A stretch of 64,000 nt of DNA from a virus. The DNA lies in the IMG/VR virus record IMGVR_UViG_3300044859_002168, positions 1 through 64,000 of that record; one strand, written 5' to 3'. Position 1 is the first letter of the stretch; every line of letters starts with the position of its first letter. The notes below the pieces were generated by a model. That model saw nothing but the letters and a program-made list of their open reading frames with translations, searched no databases and was not told the origin of the DNA. A program made the translations under genes and the position numbers. Of this stretch, positions 36,807 through 47,032 are shown in pieces.

Positions 36807-37014
36807 AAGATTTCTTCTCTACTTCTTTTGATTTCTTTTTCTTTGGCTCCTCCATCACAACCTCTTTCTCACCTGTTGAACCTTTAAACTCAGACTTGGA
36901 GATGTAATTCCAATATCCTGTTGATACTCTACGCTCAGCGTCTTTGTCTACAACACGCAGCATGTGACCCTCTTTGTAAGGTCCTGTTGATTTTATCGCT
37001 TTAATACATTTCAT
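36784..37014 (-). CDS. Small hypothetical protein with very basic tail
   Basis: 76 aa. A small beta domain (MKCIKAIKSTGPYKEGHMLR, VSTGYWNYISKSEFKGS) is followed by a Lys-rich tail (PKKKKSKEVEKKSYGRKKTK). The tail would bind nucleic acid. It overlaps 37011-37220 by 4 nt. Confidence 0.6.
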   Translation of the reverse strand: MKCIKAIKSTGPYKEGHMLRVVDKDAERRVSTGYWNYISKSEFKGSTGEKEVVMEEPKKKKSKEVEKKSYGRKKTK

Positions 37015-37220
37015 AAAAATAAATTTTGGTTTTGTTTTTTAAGTGTGGAAAAGATTTGAGATTCATCGTGACCCTGTTGAAATAAATTAAAAACATCAGA
37101 TGATATGGTATCCATAAAAATAAAAGCATCCACCCTCGGAGAGAACAGAGTCTTTAAATCGGAATTTTCCAAATGAACTTTTACCGTCTTTTGGTCTACG
37201 AATCGTTTTGTGAATCCCAT
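37011..37220 (-). CDS. Small hypothetical protein (69 aa)
   Basis: 69 aa beginning MGFTKRFVDQKTVKVHLENS, then LKTLFSPRVDAFIFMDTIS and a C-terminal helix DVFNLFQQGHDESQIFSTLK. No family recognised. It lies 9 nt downstream of the 37230-38015 gene in the same unit. Confidence 0.55.
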   Translation of the reverse strand: MGFTKRFVDQKTVKVHLENSDLKTLFSPRVDAFIFMDTISSDVFNLFQQGHDESQIFSTLKKQNQNLFL

Positions 37221-37229
37221 GAGACAATA

Positions 37230-38015
37230 TTAGGAAATAATTTTTAGACTGTCAAACGATTCCCAATCTTCTTTTGGAACACTTTGAAGGATATATGCCA
37301 ATAGTTTTCTCTTTAACATCGGAACCAAAGTCTGTTCAAATGGGAAGTTTTCATTGGTCTCTACCTCAAATATCGGTAACTTGGTGAAATCTACCAAGTC
37401 CTTCCACGATGTCGCATCTTTTACTAACGTGGTAACTCGTTGACCTTGGGGGTCACCACTCCATACCATATCAAAATAAATCTTGGCGTCTGATTTGGTT
37501 CTCTTCATCTTTCTAATTGAATACTCCCACAAAAATACTTGTTTCTTACTTTTGTTGGGGTAATAGATGTATCCGTGACCAAACCCCATATTGTCTTTGT
37601 TTTTCTTTAGATTGATTGCTGTTGATTCATATACTATGGACCAAATGGACTTTCCAATATTAAAAGTGTCCATCAATCTGTTACCAGAAAAAACCAATGT
37701 CTTTTCTAACTCACTGAAATCACTGTCTTGTAGTTCGGGTAACTTAAGTGGTTGAAGTTCTTTCAAGAGAATCTCATCATCACAAGATTCAAATTTCTTT
37801 TTTGTTTGTAGTAACCTTTTTTCTTTAACTAAAGATTGAACATTCGCTAAGTGAAGTGCCAACTCAACAAAATCAGGATAAATTTTAAACTCGTCAAAAT
37901 TTTCCTCACATTTTTGAATGTAATTAAGTAAGGTATATTTGTTATACTCAAAATCTATTGGTTGCGAGAGCATCCAATCAGGATTTAATTTAAATGATTT
38001 TTTCTTCCTCGCCAT
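37230..38015 (-). CDS. Hypothetical protein (261 aa)
   Basis: 261 aa. A basic N-terminus (MARKKKSFKLNPDWMLSQPI) is followed by a helical region with QSLVKEKRLLQTKKKFESCD and a beta-rich C-terminal half (YIYYPNKSKKQVFLWEYSIR, DAKIYFDMVWSGDPQGQRVT). No family recognised. It heads the run of small genes down to 35785. Confidence 0.6.
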   Translation of the reverse strand: MARKKKSFKLNPDWMLSQPIDFEYNKYTLLNYIQKCEENFDEFKIYPDFVELALHLANVQSLVKEKRLLQTKKKFESCDDEILLKELQPLKLPELQDSDFSELEKTLVFSGNRLMDTFNIGKSIWSIVYESTAINLKKNKDNMGFGHGYIYYPNKSKKQVFLWEYSIRKMKRTKSDAKIYFDMVWSGDPQGQRVTTLVKDATSWKDLVDFTKLPIFEVETNENFPFEQTLVPMLKRKLLAYILQSVPKEDWESFDSLKIIS

Positions 38016-38042
38016 TTACATAAGAATAAAACACCATTTTAT

Positions 38043-39071
38043 TTATTCAACTCTTATGATAAAATAAAGAACACCCTCTACTTTTTGTTCATCAACTTTG
38101 CCATCATAATGAGACATTATCTCATAACCATCACTATCAATCCACCCTTCAATTAACTCATCTTCATTAATAAAGTTTGAAAGTTCTAAATCCCATTCCC
38201 TAATAAAACTTAAACTATCGTCCATAACATCATTTACCCTCTCCTCAATTATTTGGTTAATTAAATCATCAGGAAAATCACCTTCAGGACTTTCTTCTAT
38301 TTCTTCTATCTTTTGCTCAAACTCATAGATGGCATTATCTTCCAATTGGGATATTTTATTTTCAAATACCCCACGTAATTCTCTTGGCGACTTTTCCATT
38401 AATTGTTGCAAATTAACAATCTCACCCTTAACTTTTTCAATCTGATAATTTAAATACTTTATTTCATTATCTTGAACATATGAAGTTTCTCTCTGTGACT
38501 CGTCCAACCAACTTTCAGGGTCTTGGTAAATCAAATCATTGTACATGTCCTCAGCATATCTTTGAACACTATCATCATCAATATAATTTTCAAGAAAACT
38601 TTTTGAGAAAAAATTTATACCCTCACTTTCAATAATTTGTTTGGCGTATTCCTCAGCAGACCACTTTAATTCTCTTTCATTACCTATTGCATATTGGCTA
38701 TTGTCCCATGAAGTTTCAAAAATTTCCATATTACTATAGAATTCTTCATTTTTTGGGGTAATATCGTACACATCGTAATAATCATCAAACTCAGATAACT
38801 CTTCATCAATTTGTTCTAACTGTTGTTGTAAACTAGTCTTTAACCCTTGAGTGTCATTCTGTATTTCATCCTCAATTTGACTTTTTCTTAACTCAAGTTG
38901 TTTTTTTCTTTCTTTACCTTCTTCATCCAATGCATTTATCTCATTACTATACACCAAATGGTCAAATAAAGCATGTGCCATTAATCCTTCTTTGGGACAA
39001 TCAGGTCCTAATTTCCACAGGTCCTTCTCTCTTCTTAATTCTGCACTGATATTATTTACTTCTGAACTCAT
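38043..39071 (-). CDS. Acidic coiled-coil protein (342 aa)
   Basis: 342 aa, acidic, with coiled coils at about 55-95 (RKKQLELRKSQIEDEIQNDT, QLEQIDEELSEFD) and about 205-250 (IEKVKGEIVNLQQLMEKS). The N-terminus (LWKLGPDCPKEGLMAHALFD) and the C-terminal VLYFIIRVE are conserved-looking. It has a TATTTAT box 8 nt before the ATG. A structural or scaffold role is possible; it shows no packaging-type N-terminal peptide. Confidence 0.6.
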   Translation of the reverse strand: MSSEVNNISAELRREKDLWKLGPDCPKEGLMAHALFDHLVYSNEINALDEEGKERKKQLELRKSQIEDEIQNDTQGLKTSLQQQLEQIDEELSEFDDYYDVYDITPKNEEFYSNMEIFETSWDNSQYAIGNERELKWSAEEYAKQIIESEGINFFSKSFLENYIDDDSVQRYAEDMYNDLIYQDPESWLDESQRETSYVQDNEIKYLNYQIEKVKGEIVNLQQLMEKSPRELRGVFENKISQLEDNAIYEFEQKIEEIEESPEGDFPDDLINQIIEERVNDVMDDSLSFIREWDLELSNFINEDELIEGWIDSDGYEIMSHYDGKVDEQKVEGVLYFIIRVE

Positions 39072-39079
39072 TACAATTG

Positions 39080-39086
39080 ATAAATA
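39080..39086 (-). promoter_or_regulatory. TATTTAT start-proximal motif (putative late promoter)
   Basis: AATATTTATCAATTGTA lies 8 nt before the ATG at 39071. Confidence 0.45.
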
Positions 39087-39137
39087 TTAGGATATGTTTA
39101 TATTTATAATCAATAAACCTTTAATTTAAATAAAGTC

Positions 39138-39281
39138 ATGGGATGCGGTTGTAAAAACAAAAACAACACTAACACAAATCAGATTCAAGCGCCAGTGGTT
39201 AAACCCCAGGCTCAACCTGTTAATGAAAACATCAAAGATGCCATTAAAAGAACAGTAGAAAAGTATTACGTAAAGAAATAA
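39138..39281 (+). CDS. Small Cys-containing protein (MGCGCK type, 47 aa)
   Basis: A 47-aa frame from the ATG at 39138 to the TAA at 39279-39281: MGCGCKNKNNTNTNQIQAPV, a Pro/Gln linker, then a helix IKDAIKRTVEKYYVKK. Very short proteins beginning MGCGC with a polar linker and a basic helix are a recurring type in large phage genomes. The two Cys may bind metal or lipid. It is followed by a terminator with a GAAA-loop hairpin. Confidence 0.65.
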   Translation: MGCGCKNKNNTNTNQIQAPVVKPQAQPVNENIKDAIKRTVEKYYVKK

Positions 39282-39305
39282 ACTAATCTGAGATGTTTTT
39301 TAGTG

Positions 39306-39332
39306 AAGGGTGGAGAAATCTACCCTTTTTTT
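39306..39332 (+). terminator. Rho-independent terminator with GAAA loop
   Basis: AAGGGTGGA, GAAA, TCTACCCTT with one G-T pair, then T-rich sequence. It ends the 39138-39281 gene and overlaps the start of the region carrying the next late-type motif. Confidence 0.75.
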
Positions 39333-39333
39333 G

Positions 39334-39340
39334 TATTTAT
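39334..39340 (+). promoter_or_regulatory. TATTTAT start-proximal motif (putative late promoter)
   Basis: TTGTATTTATAAAAAT lies 6 nt before the ATG at 39347, right behind a terminator, so it should start a new transcript. Confidence 0.5.
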
Positions 39341-39346
39341 AAAAAT

Positions 39347-40276
39347 ATGGCACTTATTGATTTAGCAATTAAAGATTTCAACGAGGGTGATTACGACCTA
39401 ATTGAAACAGCATTTAATGGCGATATATTCTCATTCTTTAATTATGCTGATAAAAGAGGTAAATTTGATGAAATTATTGCCGATGATTATAATCACAACG
39501 ATTATGAAAACGATTACACTCTGTGGGTTTCTAATAACAAACCAGAAATTTTCCGTAAACTTATTGAAGACAAATTATCCGATGTGAAATACATTGATGG
39601 TAAATGGTATTTTATAACATCTGATAGGGGAGATTTATCCAAACTTTATTGTGACAGTAGAGATATTAGTCGTGAAACAATAGAATCTATATTGTCAGGA
39701 GAATATGATAGTTCTGATTATTGGGATTCAGGAATAGATGTCTATGACAACGTAATTGATGATTTAAATGACCAAAACAAACAAACTTTAATTGAAAAAT
39801 TATTAGAGGAATTGAAAGATGAAAGAATTACACCGTCAACAGATTTATTAGAAGAAATTGCATCGTCACAAGGTCATGATGAATATGTATCTTTAGATAC
39901 TGAAACATTAAATAGAATAATAGATGATAAAGATTCTATAAAAGAAATCCTACCCGATGATTTAGACAGTGAGTTAATAAGTTTATATTGGAGTGCATAT
40001 AATGCCGCATATGAAGATGAACTCTACAAATCTATTTGGGGTGAACTTGATTCTATATTTGAAGGTAATGGTGAATGGACTCAAACACCATCCCCTTTTG
40101 ATAAAAATAAATTTATCCAAGCATTTAAAATACCTTTTATTAATTTGGAATCAATTGTAAAAGATTATCTTGAGGATAATCTTAGATATAGAGATAGAAC
40201 CTTGGAGTATTGGGGTAACATCATTAATATAATAGATGATACTCACGATTGTTTAAGAGTTAGAGTCCCTGAATAG
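39347..40276 (+). CDS. Acidic hypothetical protein (309 aa)
   Basis: 309 aa from the ATG at 39347 (MALIDLAIKDFNEGDYDLIE). The longer frame from 39293 is rejected because it would begin inside the terminator. Very acidic and helical throughout, with several D/E-rich segments (DELYKSIWGELDSIFEGNGE, SIKEILPDDLDSELISLYWS). Composition is similar to the 38043-39071 product on the other strand. No family recognised; a scaffold or DNA-mimic role cannot be excluded. Confidence 0.6.
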   Translation: MALIDLAIKDFNEGDYDLIETAFNGDIFSFFNYADKRGKFDEIIADDYNHNDYENDYTLWVSNNKPEIFRKLIEDKLSDVKYIDGKWYFITSDRGDLSKLYCDSRDISRETIESILSGEYDSSDYWDSGIDVYDNVIDDLNDQNKQTLIEKLLEELKDERITPSTDLLEEIASSQGHDEYVSLDTETLNRIIDDKDSIKEILPDDLDSELISLYWSAYNAAYEDELYKSIWGELDSIFEGNGEWTQTPSPFDKNKFIQAFKIPFINLESIVKDYLEDNLRYRDRTLEYWGNIINIIDDTHDCLRVRVPE

Positions 40277-40332
40277 GCAGATTGGACTGATACTAAAGAA
40301 AATATTAATTCTCTTTACAACGATTACATTTC

Positions 40333-43300
40333 TTAAAGTAATCTTTTTTCTTTCGCCTTTACTACAAGTTTTTGAGCTCTGTCTTCAATTGAGTTAATAA
40401 TAACTTCTTGCTCTTTTAAAGCTTCAATACACACGGCAATCATCTCTTTGTATTTCATGGTGTAGTGTTTTTCTTCACTACCAGATACAAGTTCAGGGAA
40501 ATATGGTAAAACTTCTTGAGCAATAAAACCAATGTTTTTATGTCCAAGTTTTTCTTTATCATCCCAATTATAATAGAATTCAACACCACGAATTTTAATT
40601 AAATTTTCAAGTGCAGATTCAATAGGTTCAATGTTTGTCTTTAATCTAATGTCGGATGGTCCTGTAGGTCCTGTAGCACCTTGTGCACCCGTATTACCCG
40701 TGGCTCCTTGTGCTCCTGTAGCACCTTGAGCACCAAAAGTAGAACCTGCCTTTCCTTGAGCACCTGTAGGTCCTTGAGCACCACCTGCACCAGGTCCTTG
40801 AGCACCTGTTGCACCTTGGGAACCTGTAGGTGCGGTACCTGGAAAACCTTGAGCACCTTGAGCACCCGCACCTTCAGAAGGAAAACCTTGAGCACCTTGT
40901 GTACCAACCGCACCTTGAGCACCTTGTCCTCCTTGTGGTCCTTGAGCACCTTGTGGTCCTTGAGTTCCTTGTCCACCCGCAGCACCTGTTGAGCCACCTC
41001 CACCCTGAGAACCTTGTCCTCCTTGAGTACCCTGAGCACCTTGTCCTCCCTGAGCTCCTTGTGAACCTTGTCCTCCTTGAGTACCTTGAGCACCTTGACC
41101 TCCTTGAGAACCTTGTGAACCTTGAGCACCTGTAGAGCCACCTCCACCTTGCGAACCTTGTCCTCCCTGAGCTCCTTGTGAACCTGTAGCACCTCCACCA
41201 CCAGCACCACCTTGCGAACCTTGTCCTCCTTGAGCTCCTTGTGAACCTGTTGCACCTCCACCGCCAGTTCCTCCTTGAGCACCTTGTCCTCCTGTTGGTC
41301 CTGTGGCACCTTTACCTCCTTGTGAACCTTGTCCTCCTTGTGAACCTTGTCCTCCTGTTGGTCCTGTGTCACCTTTACCTCCTTGTGAACCTTGTCCTCC
41401 TTGTGAACCTTGTCCTCCTGTAGACCCCTGAGCACCTTGAGCACCTTGTCCTCCTTGTGAACCTTGAGCACCTTTACCACCTTGAGAACCTTGAGAACCT
41501 GTAGCACCTCCACCACCAGTCCCACCTTGAGAACCTTGACCTCCTTGTGAACCTTGTGAACCTTGAGCACCTGTGGAACCACCTCCACCTTGAGAACCTT
41601 GACCTCCTTGTGAACCTTGAGCACCACCTCCACCTTGAGAACCTTGACCTCCTTGAGTTCCTTGTCCTCCTTGAGAACCTTGTCCTCCTTGTCCTCCTTG
41701 AGTACCTTGTGAACCTTGAGCACCCTGACTACCAACACCACCTATCGAACCTTGAGCTCCCTGACCACCTTGAGTACCTTGGAAACCTTGTCCTCCTTGA
41801 GCCCCTTGATTACCTGTTGCTCCTTGTGAACCGGTCGCTCCTTGGAAACCTTGTCCACCCTGAGCTCCTTGGGAACCAACCGCACCTTGAGAACCTTGTC
41901 CTCCTTGAGAACCTTGTCCTCCTTGTGAACCGACCGCTCCTTGCGAACCTTGCCCTCCTTGAACACCCTGAGCACCTTGTCCTCCTTGAGAACCTGTAGC
42001 ACCTTGAGAACCCTGTCCTCCTTGAGTACCCTGAGCACCTTGTCCTCCTTGAGAACCTTGTGAACCAACCGCACCTTGTGAACCTTGAGCTCCCTGTACT
42101 CCTTGACCTCCTTGAGCACCTTGACCTCCTTGAGCACCTTGACCTCCTTGAGAACCTTGAACTCCTTGACCCCCTTGAGCTCCTTGTGAACCTATATTAC
42201 CTTGAGTTCCTTGAGTTCCTTGAGCTCCTTGTCCTCCTTGAGAACCTACAGGACCTTGAGCACCTTGTCCTCCCTGAGTTCCCTGAACACCTTGACCTCC
42301 TTGAGAACCTTGTGAACCTATATTACCTTGAGCACCCTGTCCTCCTTGAGCACCCTGTCCTCCTTGAGAACCTTGTCCTCCTTGTCCTCCTTGAGTACCT
42401 TGTGAACCTTGAGCCCCTTGACCTCCTTGAGCCCCAAGTGAACCAAGACTACCTTGTGAACCTTGACCTCCTTGAGTACCCTGTCCTCCTTGAGCGCCAA
42501 CAGCTCCTTGTGAACCTTGACCTCCTTGAGTACCTTGAGCACCTTGTCCTCCTTGAGCACCTTGAGCTCCAATAGAACCTTGAGCTCCAATAGCACCTTG
42601 CGAACCTTGTCCCCCTTGAGCACCTTGATTACCTGTTGCTCCTTGTGAACCAACCGCACCTTGAGCACCTTGTCCCCCTTGAGCACCTTGATTACCTGTT
42701 GCTCCTTGTGAACCAACCGCACCTTGTGAACCTTGTCCTCCCTGAGTACCTTGTGAACCTGTATTACCTTGAGCTCCAATAGGACCTTGAACACCCTGAG
42801 CGCCTTTAGCTCCTACATTACCTTGACTTCCTTGGCTTCCTTGACCTCCTTGAGCACCTTGACCTCCTTGAGCACCTTGCGAACCTACAGGACCTAAAAA
42901 TCCTTGAGAACCTTGAGCGCCATCCGCACCTACCGAACCTTGAGCACCTATACTACCTTGAGAACCTTGAGCACCCTGAGCTCCTTGTCCTCCTTGAGAA
43001 CCTTGTGAACCTATATTACCCTGAGAACCTTGAGCACCCTGAGCTCCTTGTCCCCCTTGTGAACCCTGTCCTCCCTGAGTACCTTGTGCTCCTTGAGTAC
43101 CTTGTGAACCCTGTCCTCCCTGAGTACCTTGTGAACCTACACTACCAACAGCACCTTGTGAACCTTGTCCCCCTTGAGAACCCTGTCCTCCTTGAGTACC
43201 TTGTGAACCTTGAGGTCCTTTTCCACCTTGAGCACCTTGTCCTCCTTGAGAACCAACATTACCTGTTGCACCTTGTGAACCAACATTACCTTGAGCACCT

Positions 43301-43632
43301 TTACCACCTTGAGAACCCTGAGCTCCCGCAGCACCTTGAGAACCCTGAGCTCCCGCAGCACCCTGAGCTCCTGTTGGTCCGGTATTTGCTGTACCCGTCC
43401 AAAGAGCATTATTAACTACCGTACCTGCAGTTGTTGCAATAGTACTAAAAACATAAAGATTGTTAAAAAACAACCTAAATTTAGGTGAGGTATTAATAAC
43501 TTTAAAATAAACAGTAGTACTGACTTTCCAATCAAGTACAGCACTGGAGTAAACCCAAGTTGCCTTAGTATTATTTGTATCATACAACTCAACAGTTGCA
43601 CTACCTGGTAATATAATGATATCCTTAGCCAC
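40333..43632 (-). CDS. Collagen-like fibre protein with S74 chaperone domain (copy 1)
   Basis: 1099 aa. An N-terminal beta domain (about 1-88) is followed by roughly 900 residues of uninterrupted Gly-X-Y repeats, dominated by [12 protein letters not shown] and GGQGSQ. The C-terminal ~107 residues begin [11 protein letters not shown] and match the peptidase S74 intramolecular chaperone: [48 protein letters not shown] and a final coiled coil. S74 domains fold the trimer, then cleave before the Ser of SD. This is a trimeric fibre, probably tail or head decoration for adhesion. It overlaps the next copy by 8 nt. Pro is rare in the Y position, so triple-helix stability must come from Gln. Confidence 0.9.
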   Translation of the reverse strand: MAKDIIILPGSATVELYDTNNTKATWVYSSAVLDWKVSTTVYFKVINTSPKFRLFFNNLYVFSTIATTAGTVVNNALWTGTANTGPTGAQGAAGAQGSQGAAGAQGSQGGKGAQGNVGSQGATGNVGSQGGQGAQGGKGPQGSQGTQGGQGSQGGQGSQGAVGSVGSQGTQGGQGSQGTQGAQGTQGGQGSQGGQGAQGAQGSQGNIGSQGSQGGQGAQGAQGSQGSIGAQGSVGADGAQGSQGFLGPVGSQGAQGGQGAQGGQGSQGSQGNVGAKGAQGVQGPIGAQGNTGSQGTQGGQGSQGAVGSQGATGNQGAQGGQGAQGAVGSQGATGNQGAQGGQGSQGAIGAQGSIGAQGAQGGQGAQGTQGGQGSQGAVGAQGGQGTQGGQGSQGSLGSLGAQGGQGAQGSQGTQGGQGGQGSQGGQGAQGGQGAQGNIGSQGSQGGQGVQGTQGGQGAQGPVGSQGGQGAQGTQGTQGNIGSQGAQGGQGVQGSQGGQGAQGGQGAQGGQGVQGAQGSQGAVGSQGSQGGQGAQGTQGGQGSQGATGSQGGQGAQGVQGGQGSQGAVGSQGGQGSQGGQGSQGAVGSQGAQGGQGFQGATGSQGATGNQGAQGGQGFQGTQGGQGAQGSIGGVGSQGAQGSQGTQGGQGGQGSQGGQGTQGGQGSQGGGGAQGSQGGQGSQGGGGSTGAQGSQGSQGGQGSQGGTGGGGATGSQGSQGGKGAQGSQGGQGAQGAQGSTGGQGSQGGQGSQGGKGDTGPTGGQGSQGGQGSQGGKGATGPTGGQGAQGGTGGGGATGSQGAQGGQGSQGGAGGGGATGSQGAQGGQGSQGGGGSTGAQGSQGSQGGQGAQGTQGGQGSQGAQGGQGAQGTQGGQGSQGGGGSTGAAGGQGTQGPQGAQGPQGGQGAQGAVGTQGAQGFPSEGAGAQGAQGFPGTAPTGSQGATGAQGPGAGGAQGPTGAQGKAGSTFGAQGATGAQGATGNTGAQGATGPTGPSDIRLKTNIEPIESALENLIKIRGVEFYYNWDDKEKLGHKNIGFIAQEVLPYFPELVSGSEEKHYTMKYKEMIAVCIEALKEQEVIINSIEDRAQKLVVKAKEKRLL

Positions 43633-46600
43633 CTATTTTTGTACTTAAATCTTTAAGAAAATTATTCAACACTTCAACTCTTTTTTGGTTTTCAATTAAT
43701 GCTGATACACCAACCGAAACCAATAGTTCATATTGTAAATTCTTATAACCATATTTATCTGTCCAAACTAAATCTGGATATTTTTCTTCAATTTCTTGAG
43801 CAATAAATCCAAGATTCGTACCTGTAATTAGATATCTGTACTCTGGTAAATAATCTGATAATTGAGGAATGTCCTCAACCCAATCAAATTTAACACCTCT
43901 CATGCTAACAATGTTTTGTCTAACGTTTGTGAGAGGTTTAATATTTGTTTTATATCTGGCATCTGACGGTGGTCCTTGAGCACCTGTGGCACCTTGAGCA
44001 CCTTGTGGTCCTTTACCACCTTGAGCACCTGTACCTCCACTCGGTCCTTTTGCACCTTGAGAACCCTCAGCACCTTGAGCTCCGTTACCACTCGGTCCTT
44101 TTGTACCTTGAGCACCTTGTGAACCTTGTCCTCCTCCAGGTCCTTTTGGTCCTTGAGCACCTTGTGGGCCTGGCGTTGGTGGACCAATTGACCCTGCAGC
44201 ACCTATAGTTCCTTGAGCTCCTGTATTTCCCGTGGAACCTGTATTTCCCGCAGCACCTTGAGCACCCTGAGTAGAACTCGCGCTACCTTGAGCACCTTGG
44301 GCTCCTTGAGCTCCTGTATTAGCACCCTGAGCACCTTGTGCTCCTTGAGTTGTACTATTAGCTCCCTGAGCACCTGTATTACCTTGAGCACCTGTTGCAC
44401 CTTGAGTAGAACCTTGAGCTCCTTGAGCTCCTGTGGAACCTCCACCACCTTGTGAACCCTGAGCACCTGTAACACTACTTTGAGCTCCTTGAGCACCTTG
44501 TCCTCCTTGAGAACCTTGACCTCCTTGTGCACCTTGTACAGAACTTTGAGCTCCTTGAGCACCTTGTCCTCCTTGAGAACCTTGACCTCCTTGTGCACCT
44601 GTACTAGCCCCTTGAGCTCCTTGTGAACCCTGAGCACCTTGGGCACCTGTAGCACCTTGAGCTCCTGTACTAGCCCCTTGAGCTCCTTGTGAACCCTGAG
44701 CACCTTGTTTACCCGTAGCTCCTTGGTCACCTTGAACCGAACTTTGAGCACCCTGAGCACCTTGTCCACCTTGAGCACCTTGACCACCTTGAGCACCTGT
44801 ATTAGCACCTTGAGCTCCTTGTGCACCTGTTGAACCTCCACCACCTTGGGAACCCTGAGCACCTGTCACACTACTTTGAGCACCAGTACTTCCTTGTGAA
44901 CCCTGAGCACCTGTACTTCCTTGAGCACCTGTAGGTCCTCCTTGAGCACCTTGTGCTCCTTGAGAACCTTGTTTACCAACAGCACCTTGAGCACCTGTAA
45001 CTCCTCCTTGAGGACCTTGAGTACCTTGAGCACCTGTATTACCTGTAGCTCCTTGAGCGCCCGTATTACCTCCTTGAGCACCTGTACTACCTTGAGTACC
45101 TTGGGCTCCTTGAGCACCTTGGGCTCCTGTGTTAGCTCCTTGTGCCCCTTGTGCTCCTTGAGCTCCTTGAGCTCCTGTACTACCTTGAGCTCCTGTAACA
45201 CCACCTTGAGCTCCTTGAGCACCTTGAGCTCCCGTATTACCTGTGGCACCTTGAGCTCCCGTGGTTCCACCTTGAGCTCCTTGAGCACCTTGAGCTCCCG
45301 TATTACCTGTGGCACCTTGAGCTCCCGTGGTTCCACCTTGAGCTCCTTGAGCTCCTTGTCCTCCTTGAGCACCTGTAACTCCCGTAGCACCCGCAGTACC
45401 TCCTTGAGCACCTATATTACCTTGGGCACCTGTATTACCTGTCGCACCTTGGGCACCCTGTACAGAACTTTGTGCACCTTGAGCTCCTTGAGCTCCTTGT
45501 GAACCTGTATTACCTTGAGCACCTTGAGAAGCTCCTTGAGCTCCTTGAGCTCCTTGAGCACCTGTATTACCTGTAGCACCTTGAGCACCTTGGACGGAAC
45601 TTTGAGCTCCTTGAGCTCCTTGAGCTCCTTGAGCACCCGTACTACCTTGAGCACCTGTAACACCACCTTGAGCTCCTTGAGCACCTTGGGCACCTTGTTT
45701 ACCTATAGCTCCTTGAGCACCTGTACTAGCACCTTGAGCTCCTTGGAATCCTTGAGCACCTTGAGCACCCGTACTACCTTGAGCACCTGTAACACCACCT
45801 TGAGCTCCTTGAGCACCTTGAGCACCCGTGTTTCCTGTAGCACCTTGAGCACCTGTGACACTACTTTGAGCACCCACAGAACCTTGAGCACCTTGGGCTC
45901 CTTGAGCCCCTTGAGCTCCTGTGTTAGCTCCCTGAGCACCTTGAGCTCCTTTAGGTCCTTGAGCACCTTGAGCACCTTGAGCACCTGTATTAGCACCCTG
46001 AGCACCTTGGGAACCTGTTGGTCCTTGAGCTCCCTGAGCTCCTTGAGCTCCCGTACTAGCACCTTGAGCTCCTTGAGCTCCTTGTCCACCTTGTGAACCT
46101 TGCCCACCTTGAGCACCAGGAGTATCATCCGTACTACCCTGAGTACCTTGGGCTCCTTGTGCACCTGTACTACCTTGAGCTCCTGTACTCGCACCTTGAG
46201 CTCCCTGAGCACCTGTTGGTCCTTGAGAACCTTGTGCACCTGTTGGTCCGATTACAATACTCGCAGTTCCTTGACTACCTTGGGCACCTTGGGCACCTGT
46301 ATTACCTTGAGCACCCGTGCTAGCACCTTGAGCACCTTGGGCACCCTGAGCACCTTGGGCACCTGTATTACCTTGAGCACCTTGTGTGGAACTGTTAGCA
46401 CCTTGAGTTCCTTGAGCACCTTGGGCACCCGTTTTTCCTTGAGCACCTTGGACTGAACTTTGAGCACCTTGAGTACCTTGTGCACCTTGAGCTCCCTGAG
46501 CACCTGTATTACCTTGAGCTCCCGTACTAGCGCCCTGTGCACCTTGAGCACCTTGTGTACCCTGAGCTCCTTGAGCACCTGTGTTAGCCCCTTGGGCTCC

Positions 46601-47032
46601 CTGTCCACCTTGTGTACCTTGAGCACCTTGTCCTCCCTGAGAACCTTGAGCCCCTTGTGCTCCTTGGGGTCCTTGTGTACCTTGAGCTCCTGTTGGTCCT
46701 TGTGTACCTTGAGCTCCTTGAGCTCCTTTAATATTGGCTTGTGAACCTATCCATTCTCCAAGGTAGTTAATAATCTGAACATATGTAGAACTACCATCCC
46801 ACGCGTAAATACCTTCACCACTACTTAGGTCATTAACAGAAAAACCTTTAGAAGTGACTGCTTGAGTACCAATACTACCTACAGAAGAATCTGTGGATGA
46901 TGAAAATGTTAAATCACCATTAGCATTAACTTTTTGAACCAACTGATTACCAGTGGCATCCTCATAAATAATAAAAGGTACACCACCTGAAAAGGTGTTA
47001 CCTGAAGGGTATATTATAATATCATTAGCCAT
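43625..47032 (-). CDS. Collagen-like fibre protein with S74 chaperone domain (copy 2)
   Basis: 1135 aa. N-terminal beta domain (about 1-100), then about 900 residues of Gly-X-Y built mainly from [12 protein letters not shown] and GANTGAQ with short interruptions such as ASTGAQ and SSVQ, and a C-terminal S74 domain starting [11 protein letters not shown] at about 1024, with [12 protein letters not shown] and [20 protein letters not shown]. The frequent SSVQ/STGAQ breaks are regularly spaced and would give flexible kinks. The N-terminal domain differs from copies 1 and 3, suggesting different attachment points. Confidence 0.9.
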   Translation of the reverse strand: MANDIIIYPSGNTFSGGVPFIIYEDATGNQLVQKVNANGDLTFSSSTDSSVGSIGTQAVTSKGFSVNDLSSGEGIYAWDGSSTYVQIINYLGEWIGSQANIKGAQGAQGTQGPTGAQGTQGPQGAQGAQGSQGGQGAQGTQGGQGAQGANTGAQGAQGTQGAQGAQGASTGAQGNTGAQGAQGAQGTQGAQSSVQGAQGKTGAQGAQGTQGANSSTQGAQGNTGAQGAQGAQGAQGASTGAQGNTGAQGAQGSQGTASIVIGPTGAQGSQGPTGAQGAQGASTGAQGSTGAQGAQGTQGSTDDTPGAQGGQGSQGGQGAQGAQGASTGAQGAQGAQGPTGSQGAQGANTGAQGAQGAQGPKGAQGAQGANTGAQGAQGAQGAQGSVGAQSSVTGAQGATGNTGAQGAQGAQGGVTGAQGSTGAQGAQGFQGAQGASTGAQGAIGKQGAQGAQGAQGGVTGAQGSTGAQGAQGAQGAQSSVQGAQGATGNTGAQGAQGAQGASQGAQGNTGSQGAQGAQGAQSSVQGAQGATGNTGAQGNIGAQGGTAGATGVTGAQGGQGAQGAQGGTTGAQGATGNTGAQGAQGAQGGTTGAQGATGNTGAQGAQGAQGGVTGAQGSTGAQGAQGAQGAQGANTGAQGAQGAQGTQGSTGAQGGNTGAQGATGNTGAQGTQGPQGGVTGAQGAVGKQGSQGAQGAQGGPTGAQGSTGAQGSQGSTGAQSSVTGAQGSQGGGGSTGAQGAQGANTGAQGGQGAQGGQGAQGAQSSVQGDQGATGKQGAQGSQGAQGASTGAQGATGAQGAQGSQGAQGASTGAQGGQGSQGGQGAQGAQSSVQGAQGGQGSQGGQGAQGAQSSVTGAQGSQGGGGSTGAQGAQGSTQGATGAQGNTGAQGANSTTQGAQGAQGANTGAQGAQGAQGSASSTQGAQGAAGNTGSTGNTGAQGTIGAAGSIGPPTPGPQGAQGPKGPGGGQGSQGAQGTKGPSGNGAQGAEGSQGAKGPSGGTGAQGGKGPQGAQGATGAQGPPSDARYKTNIKPLTNVRQNIVSMRGVKFDWVEDIPQLSDYLPEYRYLITGTNLGFIAQEIEEKYPDLVWTDKYGYKNLQYELLVSVGVSALIENQKRVEVLNNFLKDLSTKIGG

